Positions 1 to 7,022 of a stretch of 64,000 bases of DNA are shown here, piece by piece. Numbering within the stretch: position 1 is the stretch's first letter; each line of letters starts with the position of its first letter. Below the pieces are notes generated by a model. It was not told where the DNA came from. It did no database searches and saw nothing but the letters and a program-made list of their open reading frames with translations. This stretch comes from Lyngbya sp. CCAP 1446/10. Lineage in GTDB: Bacteria; Cyanobacteriota; Cyanobacteriia; Cyanobacteriales; Microcoleaceae. A program made the translations under genes and the position numbers. The stretch covers positions 1-64,000 of the forward strand of contig NZ_JAIGNI010000005.1 of assembly GCF_026130175.1 (NCBI RefSeq), in the 5' to 3' direction.

Positions 1-51
1 GCTTTGCAGTAAGGTTTCTACTAATTTGTCACCAGATGTTTTTTGCGTCAT
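1..51 (-). CDS. 5' end of a CDS running off the window (17 codons visible)
   Basis: An open frame starts at ATG (minus strand, base 51) and runs off the left edge. The visible residues begin MTQKTSGDKLVETLLQ. There is no clear Shine-Dalgarno sequence in front and no family can be named from 17 residues. The 185 bp between it and hicB hold no gene. It may be a real gene start or a chance open frame. Confidence 0.3.
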   Translation of the reverse strand, partial: MTQKTSGDKLVETLLQS

Positions 52-235
52 GTTTTGTATTTTACCATGCTGTGGCTAGATTGTGAACCTTCTTTTTTGC
101 TGTTACCCCGATTTATTGAGCGGATACAATTTAATTGTATTCTTTGTCACTCTTATTGCCTCCAGACATTACATAGGATAGCAGGTTGTTAATCTCGGAA
201 TCTCCGAATCATGCTCAATGACTTCAAATCTACAT

Positions 236-463
236 TCAAGCAAACAGCAAGTTTTCTGTTAAAGTTTTAGGTGCTGGGAGAGATTTACCATCTACCTGAT
301 ATTCTTCAACTAAAAGCTCTAATACCTCCACTGCATTCTGCAAAGCTTCTTCGTAGGTATCTCCGTGAGTGTGGAACTGCTGAGATGGAAAATCAGGTAA
401 GTGAACTAGGTAGCAATTATCTTCATCCGACCATTGAATAACAATTATATAAGGTAATTTCAT
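236..463 (-). CDS. hicB: HicB-family antitoxin
   Basis: 75 residues resembling the HicB partial RNase H-like fold: an N-terminal strand (YIIVIQWSDEDNCYLVHLPDFP), a short threonine/glycine linker and the helix YEEALQNAVEVLELLVEEY typical of HicB_like antitoxins. HicB normally binds and inhibits the HicA mRNA interferase, and longer versions also repress the operon. This short form has no separate DNA-binding domain, so repression would need another arrangement. Its start overlaps the end of hicA by 4 bp (ATGA), so the two are translationally coupled, with the toxin gene first. Confidence 0.85.
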   Translation of the reverse strand: MKLPYIIVIQWSDEDNCYLVHLPDFPSQQFHTHGDTYEEALQNAVEVLELLVEEYQVDGKSLPAPKTLTENLLFA

Positions 464-684
464 GATTCAGACTCCTCTTCTTCAATTGCTTTCAATATTC
501 CAATTTTTCGATTAACTTCTCTCTCTAAATACAGTTTCGCATCATCGCCATCTTTTCCAGCAATGGTAATTGGTTCATTAGGTAGTAAAGGATGAACCCA
601 TCTTGTATGACTGCCTTTTGCCGAACGATAAGTAAACCCAGCTTTTAGCAACAGGCTTTTGAGTTCTCTAATCTTTTTGGGCAT
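460..684 (-). CDS. hicA: HicA-family mRNA interferase toxin
   Basis: 74 residues of the HicA type: the N-terminus MPKKIRELKSLLLKAGF followed by the GSHTRWVHP segment, whose His-26 matches the conserved catalytic histidine of the HicA double-stranded RNA-binding-like fold. HicA toxins cleave mRNA and arrest growth until bound by HicB. The C-terminus (LYLEREVNRKIGILKAIEE) is usual for the family, followed by a short acidic tail. It is the first gene of a two-gene operon with hicB and lies downstream of the ndhCKJ terminator. No mobile-element border is visible. Confidence 0.85.
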   Translation of the reverse strand: MPKKIRELKSLLLKAGFTYRSAKGSHTRWVHPLLPNEPITIAGKDGDDAKLYLEREVNRKIGILKAIEEEESES

Positions 685-771
685 AAGCAGACATTAAAAA
701 TATGACAAGGTGATGGGTACACTTTCATCATATCCCAAAAAATTTTGATCGACATTTCAAAAAAAAACGCA

Positions 772-806
772 CAAAAAAAATGTACCCACTCCTCAAAGAA
801 GTGGGT
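772..806 (-). terminator. Rho-independent terminator of ndhCKJ
   Basis: On the minus strand a stem ACCCACT/AGTGGGT (bases 806-800 and 790-784) with a 9-nt loop is followed by ACA and eight T residues (779-772). It lies 45 bp past the ndhJ stop, as expected for the end of this operon. Confidence 0.8.
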
Positions 807-850
807 GCAAAATAACCAACTGTATTTTGAGCTAAAAACTCAAAATTTTC

Positions 851-1354
851 TTAATAAGCGTCTTGCAATTCGTAAAAATCAGGGGAAATGTAATCTTTCC
901 GCAGCGGCCAGCCTACCCAATCTTCGTTCATCAAAATCCGTTTCAGATTCGGATGTCCTTCGTAGACAATGCCGTACATATCGTAGGATTCCCGCTCTTG
1001 GAAATCTGCCGCTTTCCAAATCCAGTACACTGATGGTACTCTCGGATCTTCGCGGGGGATGAATACTTTGACGCGGACTTCTTCGGGATGGGAAGCATTA
1101 TCTGTCAGCTTAGCCAAGTGGTAGACGCTGACTAAATCTTCTCCAGGGCCTTGGTCGTAGGCGCACTGGTACTGCATATAATTGAAACCGTAGGCATACA
1201 GTGCTGTTGACATCGGAATTAGGAATTCTCGATCGACCTTTAATATCTCCACACCCAAATTATCGGCCGCCAAAGCTTCGTGCTCAAAGCCATTCTGAGT
1301 CAACCACTGAGAAACCTTCCCAGCTTCAACAATCGAAGTTTCTGTCTCAGCCAC
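851..1354 (-). CDS. ndhJ: NAD(P)H-quinone oxidoreductase subunit J
   Basis: Subunit J (NuoC/30-kDa homologue) of the cyanobacterial NDH-1 complex in the thylakoid membrane, which passes electrons from ferredoxin to plastoquinone in respiration, cyclic electron flow and CO2 uptake. The family signature is visible as [23 protein letters not shown] followed by WPLRKDY. The GTG start at 1354 was chosen because AGGAGG lies 6 bp upstream. An ATG nine codons earlier (1381) has no such site and would deepen the overlap with ndhK. With the GTG start the overlap is 8 bp. Last gene of the ndhCKJ operon. Confidence 0.95.
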   Translation of the reverse strand: MAETETSIVEAGKVSQWLTQNGFEHEALAADNLGVEILKVDREFLIPMSTALYAYGFNYMQYQCAYDQGPGEDLVSVYHLAKLTDNASHPEEVRVKVFIPREDPRVPSVYWIWKAADFQERESYDMYGIVYEGHPNLKRILMNEDWVGWPLRKDYISPDFYELQDAY

Positions 1355-2072
1355 GTTGTACCTCCTGTTTTTGTCCTGCAAGCAGGGCGGGCGGTACGGG
1401 CATTCCCATTGCTTCCGTCAATTCCTTCGGTGGGGCTATCCGGCCGGGAATTGACAAATATTTGCCGTCCAAAATGTCATCTACTACTTTCATTTTGTGG
1501 GGTCTGGTGTAGTAGCGGTGAGTCGGTAGCAAGTTTGCGCGTTCTTGCATCGAGTCGTTGGCAATTTTTTTCCGCAGTTTGATAATTGCGTCAATAATCG
1601 CTTCTGGACGGGGAGGACAACCGGGGATGTACACGTCTACGGGAATCAGTTTGTCAACGCCTCTGACTGCTGTGGGCGAGTCTACGCTGAACATTCCGCC
1701 GGTGATGGTGCAAGCGCCCATCGCGATCACGTATTTGGGTTCAGGCATTTGTTCGTACAGCCGCACCAAGATGGGGGCGTACTTCATGGTAATTGTACCG
1801 GCGGTGATTAACAAGTCGGCTTGCCGGGGGCTCGATCGCGGTACTAGACCAAATCTGTCGAAGTCGAAGCGCGATCCAATTAAAGCTGCAAATTCGATGA
1901 AGCAGCAAGCCGTGCCGTAAAGCAGTGGCCACAGACTCGAAAGTCTCGCCCAGTTATAGATGTCATCAACCGTAGTTAGGATGACGTTCTCGGATAATTC
2001 GGATGTGACTTGCGGACGCTCTGCCGGATTGACAATTAGCGATTTTTGTGATGTGTCAGAACTTAAGACCAT
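1347..2072 (-). CDS. ndhK: NAD(P)H-quinone oxidoreductase subunit K
   Basis: Subunit K (NuoB/PSST homologue), 241 residues, carrying the ligands of the terminal 4Fe-4S cluster N2 in the peripheral arm of NDH-1. The typical cysteines are present: the pair in [12 protein letters not shown], one in [11 protein letters not shown], and one in [11 protein letters not shown]. The ATG at 2072 ([11 protein letters not shown]) was chosen. The frame stays open further upstream, but that part lies inside ndhC and is not NdhK-like. It overlaps ndhC by 10 bp and ndhJ by 8 bp, the usual tightly coupled ndhC-K-J arrangement. Confidence 0.96.
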   Translation of the reverse strand: MVLSSDTSQKSLIVNPAERPQVTSELSENVILTTVDDIYNWARLSSLWPLLYGTACCFIEFAALIGSRFDFDRFGLVPRSSPRQADLLITAGTITMKYAPILVRLYEQMPEPKYVIAMGACTITGGMFSVDSPTAVRGVDKLIPVDVYIPGCPPRPEAIIDAIIKLRKKIANDSMQERANLLPTHRYYTRPHKMKVVDDILDGKYLSIPGRIAPPKELTEAMGMPVPPALLAGQKQEVQRG

Positions 2073-2425
2073 TCTAAGGCTCCTTTGCGCCATGCATATA
2101 CAAGAGCAATAACGAGGATCGTGATGAAAAACAAGGCTTCGATGAAAGCCAAGAGTCCTAGCTGGTTGAAAGCTACCGCCCAAGGATAGAGGAAGACGGT
2201 CTCTACGTCGAAGATGACGAAGACCAGGGCGAACATATAATATCGGATGTTGAACTGAATCCAGGCTCCGCCGATCGGCTCGACGCCAGATTCGTAGGTA
2301 GTACGTCGGTCGTAGGGACGACTTTTGGGCCGTAGTACCTTAGACGCCGTGAGGGCGAGGATAGGCACTAGGCTCGAAATTAACAGGAAGCCTAAGAAAT
2401 ACTCGTAGCCGCTAAGTGCAAACAC
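2063..2425 (-). CDS. ndhC: NAD(P)H-quinone oxidoreductase subunit 3
   Basis: Subunit 3 (NuoA homologue), 120 residues with three membrane helices (about 8-28, 64-85 and 90-112). The conserved loop [26 protein letters not shown] and the acidic [15 protein letters not shown] segment in the second helix identify the family. It is part of the membrane arm of NDH-1, near the quinone site. First gene of ndhCKJ, so the operon promoter should lie between 2426 and about 2600. In several cyanobacteria this operon stands back to back with rubA; here a recombinase gene lies between them. Confidence 0.96.
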   Translation of the reverse strand: MFALSGYEYFLGFLLISSLVPILALTASKVLRPKSRPYDRRTTYESGVEPIGGAWIQFNIRYYMFALVFVIFDVETVFLYPWAVAFNQLGLLAFIEALFFITILVIALVYAWRKGALEWS

Positions 2426-2693
2426 GGTGAATGATTACTGCCTCTGTGAAAGGGTTTGTAACTCGATCTTTACATTATATAGATTTTGCGTAGCTAGAAT
2501 TACGAATTGGTTGAGATTAATCGTCCATCTTCTGCAATATTTTTTAATCTTGATAGCATAACCCGGCTGGTCACGCTATAACCTTTGTTCACGCTATGCG
2601 TATGTTGTAATATTCCACAAAACCAGTAAGCTGTGATAGTAGGTTGCTAGGAGGTGAAAAGCTTACTACACCGTACCTTGACAAATAAATACT

Positions 2694-4061
2694 ATGTACG
2701 CAAAAAACAGCAACAGCACCGCTGACACCGTGAAAGTACAGGCTGATAGAGAATCTCTCAGACTACAGTTCAGCACTCGGTACAACCCCATTTTTGGTGG
2801 GAAGCGCAAGTATCAACCGTTAGGGATGAAGGATACACCTGAGAATCGTCAACGGGCAGAAGCGATCGCCTTTCGGATCGAAAACGATTTGCTACACCCC
2901 GACTGGGATCAGTTGTTTGACCCTACGTTTGCCAAGTACGGACTAAAAGCACAGTACGCAGCTTTACAGTTAGCAGCGCCTATCCCAGAGGCGGAAGCCG
3001 AGTTGACGGTGGGTGCAATGTGGGAGGACTACTTAGAGTGGAAGCGCCCGCAATTGCAAGCAACTACCTTTCTAAAGCAACACGCAGGAATTTTTACCAA
3101 CACAATTAAAGGTTTGGTTTGGGATTCAATCGAAAGAAAGCTTTTAGATACGGGTAAAGGGATAGCTGACAAGGTTCTATTGGATGTAAATGCCGATATG
3201 GTGACATCGCTCAACATCACTGATAATTACTCAAAACGAACGCTAGCCGCCTTATCAGAAGCCTTTACCAGACTACAGTATCAAGGCAAAACTCAGCTAA
3301 CAAAAAACCCGTTTATTCTCGAAAACAAAGTTGAAAATACAACGGATATCTACCAACCAATTATCAATGCGGACGGTACAGAGCGAGAATGGTGGGATAT
3401 ACCCGACAATGAATCAGACGCCGAAGAGCGCGATCGACGTGCCTTTACAAAAGAGGAACGTGACACGATCATTGATGCTTTTTACAAGCATAAAAACGCA
3501 TCACCACGTCAAATGGCTCCCTTAGTCGAATTCCGTTTTCTAACAGGTTGTCGTAGTGGTGAGGCGTTTGCTTTGCGTTGGCGTGATTGCTTCCGAGGTG
3601 AAGAGAAAAACAATATCGTTTTTAGTCGCAGTTATGACGGGCAATCTAAGGTAACAAAGAAGACGAAAACAGGTGATATACGCATCTTTAAAATGTACCC
3701 TAAACTAAGGGAACTTTTGTTAAGAATCAAGCCCGAAAACGCACAGCCTAACGATTTAGTATTTACTAAGTTAAATGGCAAGGGCTGGGATACTGGTAAT
3801 GCTTACACCCTATGGACAGAAAGTGTAAACACCAGAGGGGATATTAGGTATAAATACCCCGGCATTGTATCTCAGTTAGTTAGTGATGGCTTAATCAGCG
3901 GGTATCTGCCTTTTTATAGCTGCCGTCATACGTTCATAAGCCTACAGGCACACGCAGGTACTGACTTATTCTTGCTGGCTACAGCGTGCGGCAATAGTGT
4001 AGAGGTTATCCAGAAACACTATTTAGGGGTTAACCCTGATGTAAGTTTTGCAGGCATCTAA
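2694..4061 (+). CDS. Tyrosine recombinase / phage-type integrase
   Basis: 455 residues. The C-terminal half has the tyrosine-recombinase active-site boxes: arginine I in FLTGCRSGEAFALRW, the box II region PFYSCRHTFISLQ with its arginine (the usual first His of HxxR is Tyr here), the later His in VIQKHYLG, and the adjacent Tyr as nucleophile. The N-terminal part (YNPIFGGKRKYQPLG and an SAM-like core-binding region about 105-215) fits integrases of mobile elements. No excisionase, tRNA or other mobile genes lie beside it, so it looks like a lone insertion between ndhC and rubA. No convincing ribosome-binding site precedes the ATG. Confidence 0.85.
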   Translation: MYAKNSNSTADTVKVQADRESLRLQFSTRYNPIFGGKRKYQPLGMKDTPENRQRAEAIAFRIENDLLHPDWDQLFDPTFAKYGLKAQYAALQLAAPIPEAEAELTVGAMWEDYLEWKRPQLQATTFLKQHAGIFTNTIKGLVWDSIERKLLDTGKGIADKVLLDVNADMVTSLNITDNYSKRTLAALSEAFTRLQYQGKTQLTKNPFILENKVENTTDIYQPIINADGTEREWWDIPDNESDAEERDRRAFTKEERDTIIDAFYKHKNASPRQMAPLVEFRFLTGCRSGEAFALRWRDCFRGEEKNNIVFSRSYDGQSKVTKKTKTGDIRIFKMYPKLRELLLRIKPENAQPNDLVFTKLNGKGWDTGNAYTLWTESVNTRGDIRYKYPGIVSQLVSDGLISGYLPFYSCRHTFISLQAHAGTDLFLLATACGNSVEVIQKHYLGVNPDVSFAGI

Positions 4062-4087
4062 CCCTACCCAGTACAACCTACTTACTA

Positions 4088-4113
4088 CCCGCCCTAGCCC
4101 GGCGGGGTTTTTT
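4088..4113 (+). terminator. Terminator after the integrase gene
   Basis: Stem CCCGCC (4088-4093) / GGCGGG (4101-4106) with a 7-nt loop, then G and six T residues. It lies 27 bp past the recombinase stop and would insulate rubA from read-through. Confidence 0.85.
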
Positions 4114-4331
4114 GTGCCTATTTTCTGATTTACTCACTACCCACCCTACCCTATTCCCTCTATTTTCACTCTCTCGTTACATTCTCATTTATTGTTTTTA
4201 TTGACAAATAAGAACACTATATTTAGCTATATTTACCTATACGCTTTCTGCAACCCTATATGGTTTAGTCCTAAGAACTGCTACACTCTTTAATGTATAT
4301 TTTAAGATTAGCTGACCTACTCTTTTGAGCT

Positions 4332-4667
4332 ATGAGCGATCGAGCCACTGAGACTAAGACCCTCGATCGGCACGAGTGCCGCGCCTGCGGCTACGTCTAC
4401 AATCCGAAAAAGGGCGATCCTAAAAATGACATTGCCCCTGGCACGGCTTTTGAAGATTTGCCCCTAACTTGGGTTTGTCCCGTTTGTGCGGGGCGCAAGT
4501 CAGTGTTTCAAAATCTCGGCCTGCTGGAAGGGGTGTCGGGGTTTAAGGCAAATCAGCGTTACGGTGTCGGTGTCAACGGCATGACCGAAGGTCAGAAAAG
4601 TTTGCTGATTTTTGGCGGCTTGGTCGTTGGTTTCTTGTTTTTACTTAGTATGTATGGTTTGCAGTAA
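4332..4667 (+). CDS. rubA: Membrane-anchored rubredoxin
   Basis: 111 residues. The rubredoxin domain (about 12-65) has the two iron-binding knuckles CRACGY and CPVCAG, and a single C-terminal membrane helix (about 90-109, LLIFGGLVVGFLFLLSMYG) anchors it in the thylakoid. RubA is known to be needed for assembly of photosystem II, and in some species photosystem I, probably in electron transfer during cofactor insertion. First gene of the rubA-ycf48-psbEFLJ cluster, an order conserved across cyanobacteria; its stop overlaps the next start by 14 bp. Confidence 0.95.
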   Translation: MSDRATETKTLDRHECRACGYVYNPKKGDPKNDIAPGTAFEDLPLTWVCPVCAGRKSVFQNLGLLEGVSGFKANQRYGVGVNGMTEGQKSLLIFGGLVVGFLFLLSMYGLQ

Positions 4668-5667
4668 AACGATTGTGAGATTTTGGCAACGAATTGTAAT
4701 GTTATTGGCGGCTGCACTCATCTGTACGAGTTGCAGCACGATCGGTTCTGTGAGTTACAACCCTTGGCAGGTGATTTCCTTGCCTACGTCCGCTAATTTG
4801 CAGGATATTGCCTTTACGGGCAACGATCAGCACGGCTGGGTTGTTGGTTCGGAGGCGACTCTGTTTGAAACGATCGACGGCGGGACTAACTGGAAGCCGA
4901 TCGCACTGGATATAGACGAGCCGAGATCGCGTTTCTCGTCGGTGAGTTTTTCCGGTTCCGAAGGCTGGATAGTCGGGCAGCCTTCGGTTTTGCTCCACAC
5001 TACCGATGAGGGCAAGTCTTGGACGCGGATTGCTTTGAGTGCTCAGTTACCGGGTTCTCCCAGTACGATCGCAGCTATTGGCCCAAATACGGCTGACATG
5101 ACGACGGATGTAGGCGCCATTTACCGCACTTCTGACGGCGGCAAAAATTGGAAAGCGATTGTCCAGGATTCCTTTGGGGTAGTTCGCAATATCAACCGTT
5201 CAGAAGACGGGCAGTATGTTGCGGTATCCTCAAAGGGCAATTTCTACTCCGTGTGGAAACCAGGACAAAATGCTTGGGAACCTCACAACCGTAACAGTTC
5301 TCGTCGCCTACAAAATATGGGCTTTACGAAGGACGGGCGTTTGTGGATGCTCGCCCGCGGCGGTCAAATTCAGTTTAGCGATCCCGAAAGTGCTGAAGGT
5401 TGGGGAAAACCGTTTTTTCCCGATCGCAAGGCGAGTTGGGGTTTGCTAGATATGGCTTACCGGACTGATAATGAAGTTTGGGTAGCCGGCGGCGGCGGCA
5501 ATTTGCTGTGCAGTTTGGACGGCGGGAAAACTTGGCAAAAAGACCGCGAAGTTGAGGATGTTCCCGCTAATTTTTACAAAATTGTCTTCATGGGCCCCGA
5601 TCGCGGATTTGTGATTGGCGCGAGCGGCACTCTACTTAAATATCAAGGTGCAGCGCAAGCTGCTTGA
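4654..5667 (+). CDS. ycf48: Photosystem II assembly factor Ycf48/HCF136
   Basis: About 337 residues: an N-terminal signal sequence ending in a lipobox-like LICTSC, then a beta-propeller built from repeated blades with motifs such as DGGTNWKPI, DEGKSWTRI, DGGKNWKAI and DGGKTWQKD. Ycf48 binds newly made D1 precursor and early reaction-centre complexes on the lumen side and promotes their joining to cytochrome b559 and D2. The ATG at 4654 was chosen because it overlaps the rubA stop and gives a normal signal peptide. An upstream frame opening would lie inside rubA. It is followed by psbE after 56 bp. Confidence 0.96.
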   Translation: MVCSKTIVRFWQRIVMLLAAALICTSCSTIGSVSYNPWQVISLPTSANLQDIAFTGNDQHGWVVGSEATLFETIDGGTNWKPIALDIDEPRSRFSSVSFSGSEGWIVGQPSVLLHTTDEGKSWTRIALSAQLPGSPSTIAAIGPNTADMTTDVGAIYRTSDGGKNWKAIVQDSFGVVRNINRSEDGQYVAVSSKGNFYSVWKPGQNAWEPHNRNSSRRLQNMGFTKDGRLWMLARGGQIQFSDPESAEGWGKPFFPDRKASWGLLDMAYRTDNEVWVAGGGGNLLCSLDGGKTWQKDREVEDVPANFYKIVFMGPDRGFVIGASGTLLKYQGAAQAA

Positions 5668-5723
5668 TAGTAGAATAGTAATAGAGATTGTCTGTTGATT
5701 TGTTGTTGAAAGGAGGAATCTAA

Positions 5724-5972
5724 ATGTCTGGTACAACTGGAGAACGTCCGTTTGGGGACATTATTACAAGCATCCGTTATTGGGTAATTCACAGCCTCAC
5801 CATTCCAGCTTTGTTTATTGCTGGATGGCTGTTTGTGCAAACGGGTTTGGCTTACGATGCTTTCGGAACTCCTCGCCCTAACCAGTATTTCACAGAGCAG
5901 CGGGAAGAAGTGCCGATTATCTCGGATCGCTTTGAAGCTAAGAAACAAGTAGATCAGTTCATTGGCAAGTAA
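5724..5972 (+). CDS. psbE: Cytochrome b559 alpha subunit
   Basis: 82 residues, the standard length for PsbE. One membrane helix (about 18-38) contains the haem-ligand histidine in [14 protein letters not shown], followed by the lumenal domain with [10 protein letters not shown] and the conserved [13 protein letters not shown] end. Together with PsbF it holds the haem of cytochrome b559 in the photosystem II core and is essential for its assembly. A strong AAGGAGG lies just upstream of the start. First of four small PSII genes that follow ycf48. Confidence 0.98.
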   Translation: MSGTTGERPFGDIITSIRYWVIHSLTIPALFIAGWLFVQTGLAYDAFGTPRPNQYFTEQREEVPIISDRFEAKKQVDQFIGK

Positions 5973-5992
5973 TTTTACAAGGATTTGGAAAA

Positions 5993-6130
5993 ATGACGAG
6001 CAGAACGCCAAACAATGAGCCAATTTCGTATCCGATTTTTACGGTACGCTGGTTGGCAGTTCATACTTTAGGTGTCCCAACAATTTTCTTTTTGGGCGCG
6101 ATCGCAGCAATGCAATTTATTCAACGATAG
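5993..6130 (+). CDS. psbF: Cytochrome b559 beta subunit
   Basis: 45 residues read directly from the sequence: it begins [16 protein letters not shown] and holds the haem-ligand histidine in [15 protein letters not shown] within its single membrane helix, ending AAMQFIQR. Normal PsbF is 39-46 residues. It pairs with PsbE to bind the haem of cytochrome b559. AAGGA precedes the ATG by 8 bp. It lies 20 bp after psbE and 9 bp before psbL. Confidence 0.97.
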   Translation: MTSRTPNNEPISYPIFTVRWLAVHTLGVPTIFFLGAIAAMQFIQR

Positions 6131-6139
6131 GAGTTTACA

Positions 6140-6262
6140 ATGCCTGAGCGCGTTCCTAATCCCAACGAGCAGCCCGTAGAGTTAAATCGGACTTCCCTTT
6201 ATTTGGGTCTGTTGCTGATTTTTACTCTGGGTATTTTGTTCTCCAGTTATTTCTTTAATTAA
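6140..6262 (+). CDS. psbL: Photosystem II protein L
   Basis: 40 residues, beginning [20 protein letters not shown] and ending in the helix [20 protein letters not shown], which is diagnostic for PsbL. PsbL sits at the monomer interface of photosystem II near the plastoquinone site and is needed for normal QA function. The ribosome-binding site TAGGAG overlaps the psbF stop codon, so translation is likely coupled. Confidence 0.97.
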   Translation: MPERVPNPNEQPVELNRTSLYLGLLLIFTLGILFSSYFFN

Positions 6263-6331
6263 CTGGTTTTTGAGTTTTATCTCTGTGGTTCAATCCAATT
6301 TGTTTAGCTGTGAATTAGTGAGGTAATCGCT

Positions 6332-6454
6332 ATGTTTAGTGAAAGTGGCAGAATTCCTTTGTGGCTGGTAGCTACCGTCGCAGGCCTCGGTGTTCTGAGC
6401 ATTGTCAGCCTTTTCTTCTACGGTGCTTATGCCGGTTTGGGTTCTTCGATGTAA
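6332..6454 (+). CDS. psbJ: Photosystem II protein J
   Basis: 40 residues: [18 protein letters not shown] followed by the helix that ends [13 protein letters not shown], the conserved PsbJ C-terminus. PsbJ lies next to cytochrome b559 and affects plastoquinone exchange and photosystem II assembly. GTGAGG lies 8 bp before the ATG. It is the last gene of the cluster, followed by a terminator-like hairpin. Confidence 0.97.
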   Translation: MFSESGRIPLWLVATVAGLGVLSIVSLFFYGAYAGLGSSM

Positions 6455-6479
6455 GGAGAATCTCGCGTATTTTACGCCT

Positions 6480-6507
6480 AAAACCCCCCTTGAAAAAGGG
6501 GGGTTTT
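6480..6507 (+). terminator. Terminator after psbJ
   Basis: A 10-bp stem AAAACCCCCC/GGGGGGTTTT with an 8-nt loop lies 25 bp after the psbJ stop and ends in a T run. Being symmetric, it could also act on the other strand. The CCCCTTGAAAAAGGGG core is also a common dispersed cyanobacterial repeat. Confidence 0.75.
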
Positions 6508-6517
6508 AATTATAAAA

Positions 6518-6665
6518 GAAGGAAGAAGGAAGAAGGAAGAAGTCAGTAGTCAGTAGTCAGTAGTCAGTAGTCATTAGTCAGTAGTCATTAGTCATCACGA
6601 AGAAGGAAGAAGTCAGTAGTCAGTAGTCAATAGTCATTAGTCATTAGTCATCAGGAAGAAGGAAG
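6518..6665. repeat. GAAGGAA and AGTCAGT/AGTCATT short tandem repeats
   Basis: Two blocks of GAAGGAA-type units followed by 7-bp units (AGTCAGT, AGTCATT), the second block repeating the order of the first. These are heptanucleotide STRR arrays of the type described in filamentous cyanobacteria. No coding potential is seen. The gap between psbJ and the PBP gene (568 bp) is filled by this array and the two repeats after it. Confidence 0.85.
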
Positions 6666-6695
6666 ATTTTGGCAATTTTATGATAATTTATATAC

Positions 6696-6798
6696 AAGAA
6701 ACCGGGTTTCTTTCGAGATATTTAGCCACCCAACCGAGATTTTATGAGAAACCCGGTTTCTGAGCCACTGGTGCAATTTTAGAGAAACCGGGTTTCTT
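6696..6798. repeat. Three copies of the AGAAACCCGGTTTCT palindrome
   Basis: Near-perfect palindromes centred at about 6704, 6754 and 6790. The same palindrome recurs, often paired, around 43400, 47330-47395, 59200-59370 and 61870-61935. Confidence 0.8.
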
Positions 6799-6804
6799 TC
6801 AAGA

Positions 6805-6911
6805 TATAGCGGTTCTCAAAAAAGTGAGGAGAGCCTCATGCCCTATGCCCTATGCCATATCCCCTATGCCCTATGCCGTTCGCGTACCTGATCTTTCTGA
6901 GAAAGGCTATA
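6805..6911 (+). repeat. MITE-like element, copy 1 (107 bp)
   Basis: Begins TATAGC and ends GCTATA. It contains AAAAAAGTGAGG, then GCCCTATGCC-type heptamers, then ATCTTTCTGAGAAAGG. An inverted relative lies at 47174-47267, with the same ends, the same flanking blocks and a variable middle. Confidence 0.75.
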
Positions 6912-7022
6912 TCTCCATAAAAACTCGATTTTTTCTTGATCGGGCCTGCTTTTGGAATTGGCCAAAAGTTGCGAGTAGAATGGTGCAAGAGCCGATCGCT
7001 CGATCGTAGTCCACAGCGAAAT

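Noticed and set aside
745-1920. Plus-strand open frames across ndhJ and ndhK
   Set aside because: They lie opposite well-identified ndh genes and have no family features.
2694-4061. Integrase as the recombinase partner (XisF) of XisHI
   Set aside because: It is a tyrosine recombinase 15 kb away, whereas XisF is a large serine recombinase.
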